Position numbers and translations under genes: made by a program. DNA of 64,000 nucleotides, from contig CBDDGS010000019.1 of the NCBI GenBank assembly GCA_965227935.1, forward strand, positions 682,001-746,000, in the 5' to 3' direction. The first letter of the stretch is position 1. Each line of letters opens with the position of its first letter. This document shows, in pieces, positions 7,757 to 16,407 of the stretch. Source of the stretch: JAWPMT01 sp965227935 (lineage in GTDB: Bacteria; Bacteroidota; Bacteroidia; Cytophagales; Cyclobacteriaceae). The notes beneath the pieces were generated by a model, which was not told the origin of the DNA, ran no database searches, and was given only the letters and a program-made list of their open reading frames with translations.

Positions 7757-9979
7757 CTATTGTCCTGACCAGGTAGGCTGTAGCGCCTGGGTCGCCGGTT
7801 GAATACTGACCACAAACCCGGTCAAATGGGCCATTCCAGAGATTCTGTCAATCTTTTCTTCTCCATCGGCGGCCAGGATGTTCACATTCACACCCTCCGT
7901 CTTGTTGGCGTGGGTGAGCCCCTTTGCGTGCTGGTGCCCCCAACCATGGGGTACGGCGATGCTCTTGCGCATGAGCGTGTCCAGGGGCTTTACGCGGATG
8001 CGAATGGACGCTGTATCGGATTGTATGTCGATCAAGTCCATCTCCTGGACGCCCACTTCCTGCATGTCATCAGGATGGAGATAGGCATAGTTGGTATGGC
8101 GACCATGGGATGTCATGCGATCGATGTTGTGCGTCCAGCTATTGTGTGTGGTCACCGCTCGCTTAGTGATCAGCTTGAATTGGTCTTTTACCTTCCGCTC
8201 CTCCTCGAAATCGTCCCGTAGCTTGCCGGCATGAGCGATGAGCTCCGGCGCGGCAAGCTGTACTTTACTACTGGGTGTCAGCACCCTTTTTCCCAGGAAG
8301 CTACCCGGTTGATGGCCTTCCCGCAACATGCCATGCTCATACTTCAGCAATTTTCGAAAGGACCTTTGCCGTGTCAATCGCAAGAGCCCATTGAGAATGC
8401 CCTCTTGTGGTAGCGTTGGGAACGTCTTTTTTCTGCGCCAAGAATGGTAGCCCTGGATGCCCTCGAAGAAGCGCTGACCCGCTTTGGAGTCAAACAGGCT
8501 AATGCCTGATGCCCTGGCCAATGATAAATAGATGGAGGCTTCGTCTCGTTGTTCGCCCTCGGGGCTTACGAGTGCTTTAGTAGCCTGCAGATAGGGCTTC
8601 TGTTGAAGGCCCAACATGAGCGGGAAGATGAATGGCAGGTCTGGCCGCTGAAGGGGGTCCGTACATGGCAGCAGATAATCCGCCTCCGATCCTGTCTCAT
8701 TTTGATAGATATCCAGTGTTACCAGAAGGTCTAGTTTTTGAAACGCCTCCCTCAGCTTCTGGGAGTTGGGCATGGTGATGAGGGGATTGCCGCCTGTCAC
8801 GAAGAGCGCCTTGACCTGCCCTTTACCAGGGGTAAGGATCTCGTCAGCGAGTAGACCTCCAGGGAAGCCATCATTCACAGATCCGAAGTCGCCGATTCGG
8901 GAGCGATCATCCCTGATGAGCAAGCCGTTTTTCACGCCAAACTTGATGAAGTCCATGACGCCCTTCCCTACGAGGGTACCTCCTTGCCTGTCCAGATTGC
9001 CAGTGACAGCGTTGATCACTTCCTGGATCCAGTAGGCCAGGGCACCGTTGCCACCCATGTTGACACCAGTGGAGCAGTAAATTGAGGCACCATCAGCCTG
9101 TAGATAGGTGGAAACCATTTCTTGCAGTACCTCTTCACTGATGCCAGTCACCTCCGCTGTCTCACTGGCAGGCCATTGTGCGGCGAGCGCCAGGACCTCG
9201 TCGAGGCCTTCGAGGTGCTCAGCCATATCCGGGGCTATCCCATTTTGCCGGGCGACTTCATGGAGAAAGGAAAGGTAAAAGAAGACGTCAGTACCTGGTC
9301 GGATGAAGATATGTTCTCCTCCTGTCATGGCGGTCTCTGTCTTGCGCGGATCAACGATGATTAGCTTAGCTCCGCGATCCACCAATGCCTTCAATTTCTT
9401 TTGAGGATTGGGCACCTGCAGAAATGACCATTTCGAGATGACTGGGTTGGCCCCCACGATGATCAGGCACTGCGTATGATCCAGGTCGGGGAAAGGGAGC
9501 GTGAAGGGAAAGCCGTACAGATAACGGCTGACGGCGAATTTGTTGGCGCAGTCCTGGGTGGAGGAGCTGTACATGGATTTGGAGCCTATACCCGTCATGA
9601 AGCCCTGTGCAAAGACAGGGTGCAGCACGCTGAACCCAGCCGCGGTACCCACATACATGGCAATGCTGTCAGGTCCATCCTCACCGCGAATCTTCTTCAC
9701 CTTCTGACCAATCTCACCAATGGCCTGATCCCAGGGGATGCGCTCATAGCTGCCATCTTCCATGCGTTTGAGCGGATATTTCAAGCGGTCGGGCGACTGA
9801 TACATTTCGTGCTGTCTCAGCCCCTTGACACAGCTAAATCCATCCGTAGCTACGTGTGCTTTATCAGGCTCGATGGCCACTACCCGATTCCCTTCTGTCG
9901 TTACTTTGAGTCCACACAGTGCTTCGCAGATTCTGCAAAAGGTGTGGTGAACTTCACGTTCTTTTTCCGTTACTTCCAT
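7757..9979 (-). CDS. Molybdopterin-dependent oxidoreductase (bis-MGD family, formate dehydrogenase/nitrate reductase-like)
   Basis: 740 aa. An N-terminal [4Fe-4S] site is formed by Cys15, Cys18, Cys22 and Cys50 (C-x2-C-x3-C-x27-C, ending SCVKG). The middle carries standard MGD-binding signatures: LIIVGANPV, KLIIVDPRKT, FVTGGNPL. The C-terminal MGD domain shows HPDDMQEVGV and SIAVPHGWGHQH. TQDCANK (Cys144) falls in the region that supplies the Mo ligand in relatives, so Cys is a candidate ligand (inference). No Tat signal is visible, suggesting a cytoplasmic enzyme. No gene for an electron-transfer Fe-S or cytochrome subunit is adjacent; only the SDR gene follows, 10 bp downstream of the stop. 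Substrate cannot be told from sequence; stand-alone enzymes of this type are common in Bacteroidota. Confidence 0.92.
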   Translation of the reverse strand: MEVTEKEREVHHTFCRICEALCGLKVTTEGNRVVAIEPDKAHVATDGFSCVKGLRQHEMYQSPDRLKYPLKRMEDGSYERIPWDQAIGEIGQKVKKIRGEDGPDSIAMYVGTAAGFSVLHPVFAQGFMTGIGSKSMYSSSTQDCANKFAVSRYLYGFPFTLPFPDLDHTQCLIIVGANPVISKWSFLQVPNPQKKLKALVDRGAKLIIVDPRKTETAMTGGEHIFIRPGTDVFFYLSFLHEVARQNGIAPDMAEHLEGLDEVLALAAQWPASETAEVTGISEEVLQEMVSTYLQADGASIYCSTGVNMGGNGALAYWIQEVINAVTGNLDRQGGTLVGKGVMDFIKFGVKNGLLIRDDRSRIGDFGSVNDGFPGGLLADEILTPGKGQVKALFVTGGNPLITMPNSQKLREAFQKLDLLVTLDIYQNETGSEADYLLPCTDPLQRPDLPFIFPLMLGLQQKPYLQATKALVSPEGEQRDEASIYLSLARASGISLFDSKAGQRFFEGIQGYHSWRRKKTFPTLPQEGILNGLLRLTRQRSFRKLLKYEHGMLREGHQPGSFLGKRVLTPSSKVQLAAPELIAHAGKLRDDFEEERKVKDQFKLITKRAVTTHNSWTHNIDRMTSHGRHTNYAYLHPDDMQEVGVQEMDLIDIQSDTASIRIRVKPLDTLMRKSIAVPHGWGHQHAKGLTHANKTEGVNVNILAADGEEKIDRISGMAHLTGFVVSIQPATQALQPTWSGQ

Positions 9980-10062
9980 GCAATGATTTCCCGAGGATTG
10001 CTACAGTTCGTTATTTTCACAAATCGATAATTGAAACGGAGAGATCGTAACCAGAAGCACCT

Positions 10063-11667
10063 ATGAGAATATTGCTACCTGTATTGGTTTTGTTGCTGCC
10101 CATTTTTGGCTATCTGCTTTATCCGCTCCAATCTGAGGGCTTCAAGATAGTCGAAAACGAAAAGCTATTGAATAGCAAAACTGCCTATTTGCGGACGAAG
10201 GTGATGGATGACACGGTGACCAGACCCAATGTGCTGTGGATCATGGCGGATGATTTGGGCTATTTTGACACAGACCTGTACAGCGATGCTGGGTACGTGC
10301 AAACCCCCAATATCCGTAGGATAGCGGAAATGGGGGTGAAGTTTACCAATGCCTATGTGACGTCCCCATTGTGCAGCCCCTCGAGAGCAGCAGTGATCAC
10401 TGGAAGGTATAATCAAAGGTTTGGATTCGAACATCAACTCCACGACCGATATCTGCGAAACCGACTGGAGTACTATGGCTTCCGGTATGTCATTGACAGT
10501 GATCCATGGGTGCCCCAGTTCAAGAATGAGGTGCCAAAGAGTGACTTTATGAGTAACATGAGCCTGCCCACGTCGGAGATCACCATGGCAGAGATCTTGA
10601 AGAAGTACGACTACCAAACGGCACTGATGGGCAAATGGCACCTCAGCAAAAGCGAGGCCAATTCACCGATGAATTTCGGGTTTGACGAGTTTTATGGCTT
10701 TTACTCTTCCCACTCGCTCTACAGCCCTGAGGGAACTGAGGGCATCACCGATGTGCACAATGACAAAGACTGGACAGATGACTACATATGGAGCGGACAA
10801 CGAGAAGGGCGACAGGCCATACAGCGCAACGGCCGAGAAATAGAGGAATCAAGGTACCTGACCACTGCCATCACAGAGGAGTCAATTGACTTTCTGGAGC
10901 AGGTTCCCGATGGGAGGCCGTTCTTCCTTTTTGCAGCGTACAACGCGCCACACACGCCTTTCCAGGCGCCAGCGTCCTACATGGAGATGTTTGCGGACGA
11001 ACCGGATCTGGTGAAGCAAGTGTACTATGCGATGATCAAGTGCCTCGATGACGAAATCGGTAGACTTCTGGACTACCTGGAGGAGTCTGGCAAAATAGAG
11101 AATACAGTCATCGGCTTTCTGAGCGACAATGGCGGAGCAGAGTACACCTATGCCACGGACAATCAGCAGTTGAAAGGAGGGAAGATCACAAACTTCGAAG
11201 GAGGAGTGAAGGTGCCCATGATCGTTGCTGGCAAAGGAATGCCCGTCGCTGCATCGTATGAGCTTCCGGTGAGTGCGACAGACCTCATGGTGACCACATT
11301 AAGGATGGCTGATGTAGAGTTACCAACGGACAGAGTCTATGATGGCGCCGATCTGGTTGGGGCAGTGTCCACAGGAGATCCCGCACACAGGTACATCTAC
11401 TTTAGAAAGGGCTACAACCACGGGATCAGGGACCTTACCCATAAGATGACCTGGAACTCATGGACCATGAGAGATACGCTCCTGTTTGATCTGACCAGTG
11501 ACCCTTTTGAGGGTCAGAATATGTGGAGCGCCCAAAGTGAGGTGGCGAGGCAGTTGATCAGCGCCTACCAGTCGTGGGACGATGAAATGGTCGAGCCGCG
11601 ATGGCCCTCAGTCATTCATTTCAACTACACAGACGAGCAAGGCAACGTATATCCTTTCGAAAACTAG
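10063..11667 (+). CDS. Sulfatase (type I, formylglycine-dependent), secreted
   Basis: 534 aa. Hydrolyses sulfate esters, probably of a sulfated polysaccharide. An N-terminal hydrophobic segment (residues 1-21) is a signal peptide or membrane anchor. VLWIMADDLGYFD (Asp63/Asp64) supplies Ca2+ ligands; LCSPSRAAVITGR is the signature with Cys104 to be converted to formylglycine; MGKWHL and the late FLSDNGG add Lys/His and Asp/Asn active-site residues. The maturation enzyme (anSME or FGE) is not in the window. The gene is divergent from the molybdoenzyme gene across 83 bp. Specific substrate is not predictable; the nearest recognisable subfamily is the broad S1 group. The small gene at 11687 follows 19 bp after the stop. 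Confidence 0.95.
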   Translation: MRILLPVLVLLLPIFGYLLYPLQSEGFKIVENEKLLNSKTAYLRTKVMDDTVTRPNVLWIMADDLGYFDTDLYSDAGYVQTPNIRRIAEMGVKFTNAYVTSPLCSPSRAAVITGRYNQRFGFEHQLHDRYLRNRLEYYGFRYVIDSDPWVPQFKNEVPKSDFMSNMSLPTSEITMAEILKKYDYQTALMGKWHLSKSEANSPMNFGFDEFYGFYSSHSLYSPEGTEGITDVHNDKDWTDDYIWSGQREGRQAIQRNGREIEESRYLTTAITEESIDFLEQVPDGRPFFLFAAYNAPHTPFQAPASYMEMFADEPDLVKQVYYAMIKCLDDEIGRLLDYLEESGKIENTVIGFLSDNGGAEYTYATDNQQLKGGKITNFEGGVKVPMIVAGKGMPVAASYELPVSATDLMVTTLRMADVELPTDRVYDGADLVGAVSTGDPAHRYIYFRKGYNHGIRDLTHKMTWNSWTMRDTLLFDLTSDPFEGQNMWSAQSEVARQLISAYQSWDDEMVEPRWPSVIHFNYTDEQGNVYPFEN

Positions 11668-11686
11668 CTGATAATTCATTCATCCG

Positions 11687-11956
11687 ATGGCTTCTAAAAT
11701 TGATCTGATCCGTGCTGCTCTCCTCTCACTTCCGGCGTTGCTCGATGGCAGCAAGGAACTGGTGCAGGGCCTCAAAAAGGCGAAGATTGACGATGAGGAC
11801 CTCAAAGCCGCACTCAACGATCTGTTGGATCAGAAGAAGGAAATCGAGGAACTGCGCATGGCCATAGAGGGTCTCAAGAAACAGAACCGCCTCTTCTTTT
11901 GGGTCACAACGACATTGCTGGCTGCGCTGATTGCAATGGTTACCCTCTCGCTATAG
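11687..11956 (+). CDS. Small coiled-coil tail-anchored membrane protein, unknown function
   Basis: 89 aa. Charged helical part (residues 15-65: many Lys/Glu/Asp, heptad-like Leu/Ile, for example DLLDQKKEIEELRMAIEGL) followed by one C-terminal membrane segment (about 69-88, FFWVTTTLLAALIAMVTLSL). No signal peptide, so topology is probably N-in with a C-terminal anchor. Lies 19 bp downstream of the sulfatase gene and may be cotranscribed. No recognised family. Confidence 0.65.
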   Translation: MASKIDLIRAALLSLPALLDGSKELVQGLKKAKIDDEDLKAALNDLLDQKKEIEELRMAIEGLKKQNRLFFWVTTTLLAALIAMVTLSL

Positions 11957-12051
11957 CATGCCCAAGAACTCCTATTTGGCCGTCGCATATGGTGGTCAAA
12001 TCGGCCATCACCGATTAACTTACCCGTCTTCGGACCAATCAATTCACGACC

Positions 12052-12936
12052 TTGACCAATAGAGCGCATATTGTAAAAAAAGTACCGGCTTTGCTAGGAG
12101 AGGGTAGCATATGGCATTCGTCTACTGGACGCCTTTGGTGGGTAGACATTGAAGGACGCAAGCTTTTCATCACAGATCCCGAAACGGGTGAAGGCCAGGA
12201 AATAGATGTTGGGCAGAGGATAGGAACAGTGGTGCCCTCAGTGAACGGTACAGCCGTAGTGGCCCTTCAGGATGGCCTGTATGAGTTAGAGCTTGATACA
12301 CGCAAGATGACCCAACTGGCTCCTCATAGGGCCAGCGCCTCTGACATACGATTCAATGATGGCAAGTGTGATCCCCAGGGTCGACTATGGGTGGGGTCAA
12401 TGCACGTGGATGGACTAGTGCGCCGGGGAGCGCTCTATCGGTTCGACAGCCGCGGTTTGGTCAAGCAGCTATCAGACGTCTCCATTTCCAATGGAATCTG
12501 CTGGTCGGAGGATCAGAAGACCATGTACTACATTGACTCCCCCACGCACGCAGTCAGGGCGTACGATTTTGATCCGTTGTCGGGCGACATTGCCAATGGC
12601 CGTACCATCATCGAAGTCCCACATGACACGGGGACCCCGGACGGCATGACCATCGATTCGGAAGGCTTGCTATGGATTGCGCTATGGGGAGGTGCTGCTG
12701 TTGGTCGGTGGGATCCCAATAGCGGCGAGCTCGTTGAGAAAGTGGAGGTACCGGCACTCAATGTCACATCCTGCGCATTTGGTGGTAACGATCTGTCGAC
12801 GCTCTTCATCACTACAGCGAGCATCGATACTCTGCCGGAGAAGGCTACCCTGTATCCGGAGGCGGGTAGTTTGTTTGCTGCTGATGTTGGCGTAAGGGGA
12901 GTGCCGGCGAGCCTTTTCCGCCCGGCCGCTAGATAG
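12052..12936 (+). CDS. SMP-30/gluconolactonase/LRE family protein (regucalcin-like lactonase)
   Basis: 294 aa six-bladed beta-propeller hydrolase of sugar lactones. Metal-ligand positions are visible: Glu in LLGEGSIWH (about residue 17), Asn in ISNGICW, and Asp in GTPDGMTID; RFNDGKCDPQGRLWVGS is the family core. The start is TTG at 12052; no ATG occurs between it and the in-frame stop at 12016-12018, and the protein already aligns with the family from its first residues. No signal peptide, so cytoplasmic. It ends 2 bp before the 3' end of the convergent glycosyltransferase gene. Likely substrate: an aldonolactone such as gluconolactone (family knowledge, not shown here). Confidence 0.9.
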   Translation: MTNRAHIVKKVPALLGEGSIWHSSTGRLWWVDIEGRKLFITDPETGEGQEIDVGQRIGTVVPSVNGTAVVALQDGLYELELDTRKMTQLAPHRASASDIRFNDGKCDPQGRLWVGSMHVDGLVRRGALYRFDSRGLVKQLSDVSISNGICWSEDQKTMYYIDSPTHAVRAYDFDPLSGDIANGRTIIEVPHDTGTPDGMTIDSEGLLWIALWGGAAVGRWDPNSGELVEKVEVPALNVTSCAFGGNDLSTLFITTASIDTLPEKATLYPEAGSLFAADVGVRGVPASLFRPAAR

Positions 12937-12938
12937 CG

Positions 12939-14507
12939 CTATTTTATGCGGGCCACCACCGTGGTGGTTCCGTCGAAGATATCGGAGGGCGTGGACAGGA
13001 CCTCCATATCGACAGGTGCCAGATCGTCCAGGTACTTCTTCCTGGTGATAAGGATAGTACCGGGCTGCGCAGCTTTCCCCAGGGAGTCGACGGACTTGAA
13101 GAGCGGTATGGCCCTTTCCAGGTGATATACATATGCCGGGTTCAATCTACGGTAGGCTACGATTCGCTCAGCGTCTTTCAATTCTTTGATGGCATGGAAG
13201 GCTGGATTCGCTGTATCGAGGGCAGGCATGAAAACATAGAATACGATCAGCCCTGTGAGAGCACATGCGATACCTTTTGCGTAGGCAGCTTTGATAAGCT
13301 CTTTGCGATATAGGAAGTAAGCGGATATCGACGCCCCGACCGGCAACACGGCCAGCAGATAGGAGGCCCAGCGCATGCCAGCCAGGGACGCCTCTTGCGA
13401 CAGGACCACGACAAAGGCAATGGGTGCCGCAAGACATACAATAAAGAACAGTATTTCGGCTACGACAATGGGCCATCGGTGGATATCCTCTTTTTTGAGA
13501 GTCCCCAGATAGTAGGCAAGCACGATAGCTGTGAATGCGAAAGTCGGGGAAGTATAACTCGGCAGCTTTGTGCTAGCCAGCGAAAAGAAGGCGACAAAAA
13601 CCAGTATCATGAGCACTGAGATCGCCAGTAGCGGCTGGGCTCTGTCTTTCACGGCCTTCACCATCGCCTGAATGATATACAGCGACAGCGGTAGCGCAGT
13701 GGCTATGTAAAATGCGGCGATCAAAATGAAGGGGCCGCCATGGCCTTCCTTCGGCTCTTGGAATCTCTCGACATTGTGTCCGATGAAGAAGCCGTAGGTC
13801 CATGCTCCGTCAGTAGCGACATGTACGGCCCAATACCATGGTAGTGTCACGGCAGCGAAAATGAGGAATCCGATGATTGGGCGCAATCGCACAATAGAGG
13901 ACCATTTTAGTGCCTTCTGCTGGATGAGAAAGAGAAGCGCTATCAATCCAGGTAAGAGCAGACCGACAGGCCCTTTGGTCAAAACACTCAGCCCCAGGCT
14001 GACATAGAAAGACACTAGCCACGGCCACTTGCCCTCCATCCAATACTCGAAAAAGGAAAGGACGGCAAGGGTCACAAAGAAGATGAGATAAGGATCCGGT
14101 ACGGCGAGATGAAACTGAAAGTGAAAGCCGATAGACGATAGCAGGACCAGCGAAGTCAGGTGAGCGCTCCGTTCGCCAAAGTACTTCCTCGCGAAGAACC
14201 AGGTCAGCAATACGGTGGCCAGACCGAAAAGTCCAGAAAACAACCGAGCGGAAAAGGAGGAGGGCCCAAACAGCGTATAGCTCGCCATCATAAAGAAATA
14301 GTGAAGTGGCGGCTTATCAGTGCGCAGTTCCTGATTGAAAGTGGGCGTCACCAGGTCGCCACGCTCATACATTTCCCGTGCACAGCCGGCGTTCTTCACT
14401 TCATCGAGCATGTAGAGGCTGTAGCCCCAGATATTTGATAGGAGCAGACACAAGCCTGCTGCGGCGATTACTATCAGCCCTGCTTTTGTGCTCATTGTGA
14501 GTTTCAT
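12939..14507 (-). CDS. ArnT-like integral membrane glycosyltransferase (GT39/GT83-type)
   Basis: 522 aa, about 11-12 hydrophobic segments. Transfers a sugar from a polyprenyl-phosphate donor to a lipid or protein acceptor on the outer face of the inner membrane. MLDEVKNAGCAREM near residue 35 carries the Asp-Glu pair of the first periplasmic loop that is catalytic in GT-C enzymes, and RTDKPPLHYFFM is the conserved KPPL motif. The C-terminal 100 residues form a soluble periplasmic domain. Two possible starts, Met1 (14507) and Met5 (14495), cannot be separated by sequence. Convergent with the lactonase gene, divergent from the DUF2807 gene. Acceptor unknown: lipid A or glycoprotein are the usual options. 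Confidence 0.9.
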   Translation of the reverse strand: MKLTMSTKAGLIVIAAAGLCLLLSNIWGYSLYMLDEVKNAGCAREMYERGDLVTPTFNQELRTDKPPLHYFFMMASYTLFGPSSFSARLFSGLFGLATVLLTWFFARKYFGERSAHLTSLVLLSSIGFHFQFHLAVPDPYLIFFVTLAVLSFFEYWMEGKWPWLVSFYVSLGLSVLTKGPVGLLLPGLIALLFLIQQKALKWSSIVRLRPIIGFLIFAAVTLPWYWAVHVATDGAWTYGFFIGHNVERFQEPKEGHGGPFILIAAFYIATALPLSLYIIQAMVKAVKDRAQPLLAISVLMILVFVAFFSLASTKLPSYTSPTFAFTAIVLAYYLGTLKKEDIHRWPIVVAEILFFIVCLAAPIAFVVVLSQEASLAGMRWASYLLAVLPVGASISAYFLYRKELIKAAYAKGIACALTGLIVFYVFMPALDTANPAFHAIKELKDAERIVAYRRLNPAYVYHLERAIPLFKSVDSLGKAAQPGTILITRKKYLDDLAPVDMEVLSTPSDIFDGTTTVVARIK

Positions 14508-14599
14508 CAGATTGGCCAGCGAATTTCACGAAAATTCCTGCCATTCACGCAACCCTTTGTCCGGAACCATGTCTCTTGTATTAAAAAAACTGCAGTCAA

Positions 14600-15283
14600 A
14601 TGAAAACTTTGCTATTAGCCACCGCGATGGCACTTCCAATCATGATGCTCGCGCAAAAGCGAGAAGTCGATACAGGTTCATTCACTGAGGTGAGCTATGG
14701 GATCTCAGGGACACTCTACCTGGAGCAGGGGTCGGAGGACAAAGTCGTCGTGGACGCCCCAGACGATGTTTTCGACGATATCGAGATCGAGAACCGCGGT
14801 GGTCGCCTGACGATCCGCAACAAAAGGAATAGCTGGGGCTGGAGAGGCGGTAGGTCGAGCATCAGGATCTACGTGACCATGCGAGAGATAGAGGCCATTG
14901 GCGCCAGTGGTTCAGGGGCCGTCGTCGGTGAGAATGTTTTCAAGACCGATGATCTCGAATTGTCCTGCAGCGGCTCAGGCAGTATGGACCTCGAGATAGA
15001 GAGCGACGATCTGGAGATAAAAGTGTCAGGTTCTGGCAGTATACAGCTTCAGGGTAATGGCTCTGCCGCAGAGGCACGCATCAGTGGTTCAGGTAGGATC
15101 AAGGCTCGTGACCTCGAGGTAAAGGTGCTTGAAGCGTCCATCAGTGGATCAGGGAGTATCTACATGACGGTTACAGAAGAGATTGAGGGCCGCATTTCCG
15201 GCAGCGGCAGCATTTATTACGGCGGCGATCCCGATCGGGTACAAAGCAACTCTTCCGGTAGTGGCAAAGTGAGAAGACTTTAG
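14600..15283 (+). CDS. DUF2807 (GIN domain) secreted protein
   Basis: 227 aa. Signal peptide at 1-18 (cleavage after MMLAQ region). The rest is a right-handed beta-helix-like repeat typical of the putative auto-transporter adhesin head domain (DUF2807): repeated SGSGS turns (GASGSGAV, CSGSGSMDL, VSGSGSIQL, ISGSGRIKA, ISGSGSIYM, ISGSGSIYY, NSSGSGKV), spaced about 20 residues. Very common in Bacteroidota; exported but function unsettled. Followed by a strong terminator 15 bp after the stop, so it is a single-gene unit. Confidence 0.92.
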   Translation: MKTLLLATAMALPIMMLAQKREVDTGSFTEVSYGISGTLYLEQGSEDKVVVDAPDDVFDDIEIENRGGRLTIRNKRNSWGWRGGRSSIRIYVTMREIEAIGASGSGAVVGENVFKTDDLELSCSGSGSMDLEIESDDLEIKVSGSGSIQLQGNGSAAEARISGSGRIKARDLEVKVLEASISGSGSIYMTVTEEIEGRISGSGSIYYGGDPDRVQSNSSGSGKVRRL

Positions 15284-15298
15284 ATTTTACTACTTGCA

Positions 15299-15329
15299 GC
15301 CTCGCTGGTTATCCGGCGGGGCTTTTTTT
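15299..15329 (+). terminator. Rho-independent terminator of the DUF2807 gene
   Basis: GCCTCGC (15299-15305) pairs with GCGGGGC (15316-15322) and TGG pairs with CCG inside, around a TTAT loop, followed by seven T residues (15323-15329). Confidence 0.85.
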
Positions 15330-15340
15330 GCTGATGTCTC

Positions 15341-15378
15341 GCACAGGTTGGGCCGCACAGGTTGGGCCGCACAGGCCC
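15341..15378. repeat. Short tandem repeat, 14-bp unit
   Basis: Two perfect copies of GCACAGGTTGGGCC (15341-15354 and 15355-15368) followed by a partial third copy (GCACAGGCCC, from 15369). A related GCACGGCCCAT occurs at about 36921 beside the second copy of the 47-bp element described separately. Confidence 0.7.
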
Positions 15379-15474
15379 ATGCTAAGGCCGACGCACTGAT
15401 CCCCCTAGCCCTAAAGTAGAGGTTGGGATAATTTGACTAGTAGGTAGATATGTATTTCTCTCACTTTAGGGCGA

Positions 15475-15521
15475 GCGGCTGTCGGCACCATGCCTTTGCC
15501 AGTGGGCAGGCCTTCAGCCCC
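15475..15521. repeat. Interspersed intergenic repeat, copy 1
   Basis: About 47 bp beginning GCGGCTGTCGGCACC and containing TGCCTTTGCC ... GGGCAGGCCTTC. It matches 36962-37007 at about 41 positions by eye. The centre (TGCC-TTTGCC-..-GGCA) can fold, so this looks like a REP-type element. Both copies lie between genes beside other repeats. Confidence 0.65.
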
Positions 15522-15522
15522 T

Positions 15523-15960
15523 CGACCCAACGCGCAAGCCAAGCCTTGTCTCGCTCTCCGCCTTTCGGCCAGACGCAACAACACCCAAAAACCCTAACCA
15601 CTCAATCGCCCAAACACAACCCTCCCTTCATGGAATTAGCTCGTCGCTGTCCCCTTCGAGCGCCTCAGGGTGACATCGCCTAAAGAGATGGGTGGAGGCT
15701 TCACTGTCTATACCCATCTCAGCACCCAACCCCAAAAATCCTAAACAGCTCCTCAGCTCCTGAACTCCAGATCTCTTCAACCCCTCAACTTCTCCACATT
15801 CCACTTCAAAAAACCAAACACCCAATAACTCAAACGCCTAAACACTCTACACAGCATACACAAAGCGTTACATGCGGTATAATTTACGTCTACCTCTCTC
15901 CGTTTTTTTCGAGGTTTTTGCCAAAAAAATCCCGGAAATGGCATTTATGAGCTCTGTGAC
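15523..15960. other. Low-complexity, C/A-rich intergenic stretch
   Basis: The plus strand is dominated by C, A and T runs (CCCAAA, CTCAAC, CTCCAC type words) with few G residues, most strongly at 15720-15860. It resembles the CT-rich tract at 38421-38700. Open frames here are composition artefacts. The part next to the next gene (15880-15960) becomes A+T-rich. Confidence 0.6.
15645..15677. repeat. REP-like palindrome of the GTCACCCTGAG...CTCGAAGGGGAC type
   Basis: Read on the minus strand, TGTCACCCTGAG ... CTCGAAGGGGACAG. TGTCCCC and GGGTGACA at the ends can pair with one bulge. Elements of this form (CACCCTGAGC...TCGAAGGGTG) are scattered through many Bacteroidota genomes; I recognise the type from that, not from a search. 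Confidence 0.55.
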
Positions 15961-15961
15961 T

Positions 15962-15993
15962 ATTGACACGAAGGCGCTTTTACGTTAGTTTAG
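15962..15993 (+). promoter_or_regulatory. Predicted Bacteroidota sigma-A promoter for the small-secreted/giant gene pair
   Basis: ATTG at 15962-15965 (-33 element, consensus TTTG) and TAGTTTAG at 15986-15993 (-7 element, consensus TAnnTTTG, one mismatch), separated by 20 nt. The predicted transcript would start near 16000, about 30 nt before the ATG at 16031. Confidence 0.5.
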
Positions 15994-16030
15994 AAAACCA
16001 ATACTTAACAAGCACTCTAAACCTAACTCA

Positions 16031-16405
16031 ATGAAAACAGCTATAGTGGCAGTCTTCGCGCTGCTGAGCATGTCCACTGTCTACGCACAGGACGACGGTT
16101 GGACCCTATCCTCTTCACAAAACGGCATCAACTTTTACTATCGTGTCGACCGGTGTCAAGATCTGCACATGGTACTGCTCAAGGTGGAGAATACCAATGA
16201 CTATGGAGTTAGTCTCAGTTTCGATGCCTTGATTTCCGATGATGGAAATGAACTCCCGATGGGTGGTTTGCTACTTTTCTTACAGGCGGAGGAATCACAA
16301 TCGGGCGATTGTGGTGGAGGTACAGCGGAGCTATTGCCTATGCCCGTTAGTTCGGGAGCCGTGGCGGGTATCACAATCAGTAATATCGAGATCATAAAGA
16401 ATTAG
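16031..16405 (+). CDS. Small secreted protein of unknown function, upstream partner of giant HYR protein
   Basis: 124 aa. Signal peptide at 1-20 (cleavage after VYAQ region). The mature part is beta-rich with two cysteines (RCQDLH and GDCGGG) that could form a disulfide and an SxxxGAVAGITIS strand near the end. It reads like one small Ig-like or jelly-roll domain; family not recognised. Only 2 bp separate its stop from the GTG start of the 3115-aa gene, so the two are translationally coupled. A second small secreted protein stands in the same position before the other giant gene (26512), though the two small proteins do not look alike. Confidence 0.75.
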   Translation: MKTAIVAVFALLSMSTVYAQDDGWTLSSSQNGINFYYRVDRCQDLHMVLLKVENTNDYGVSLSFDALISDDGNELPMGGLLLFLQAEESQSGDCGGGTAELLPMPVSSGAVAGITISNIEIIKN

Positions 16406-16407
16406 CC

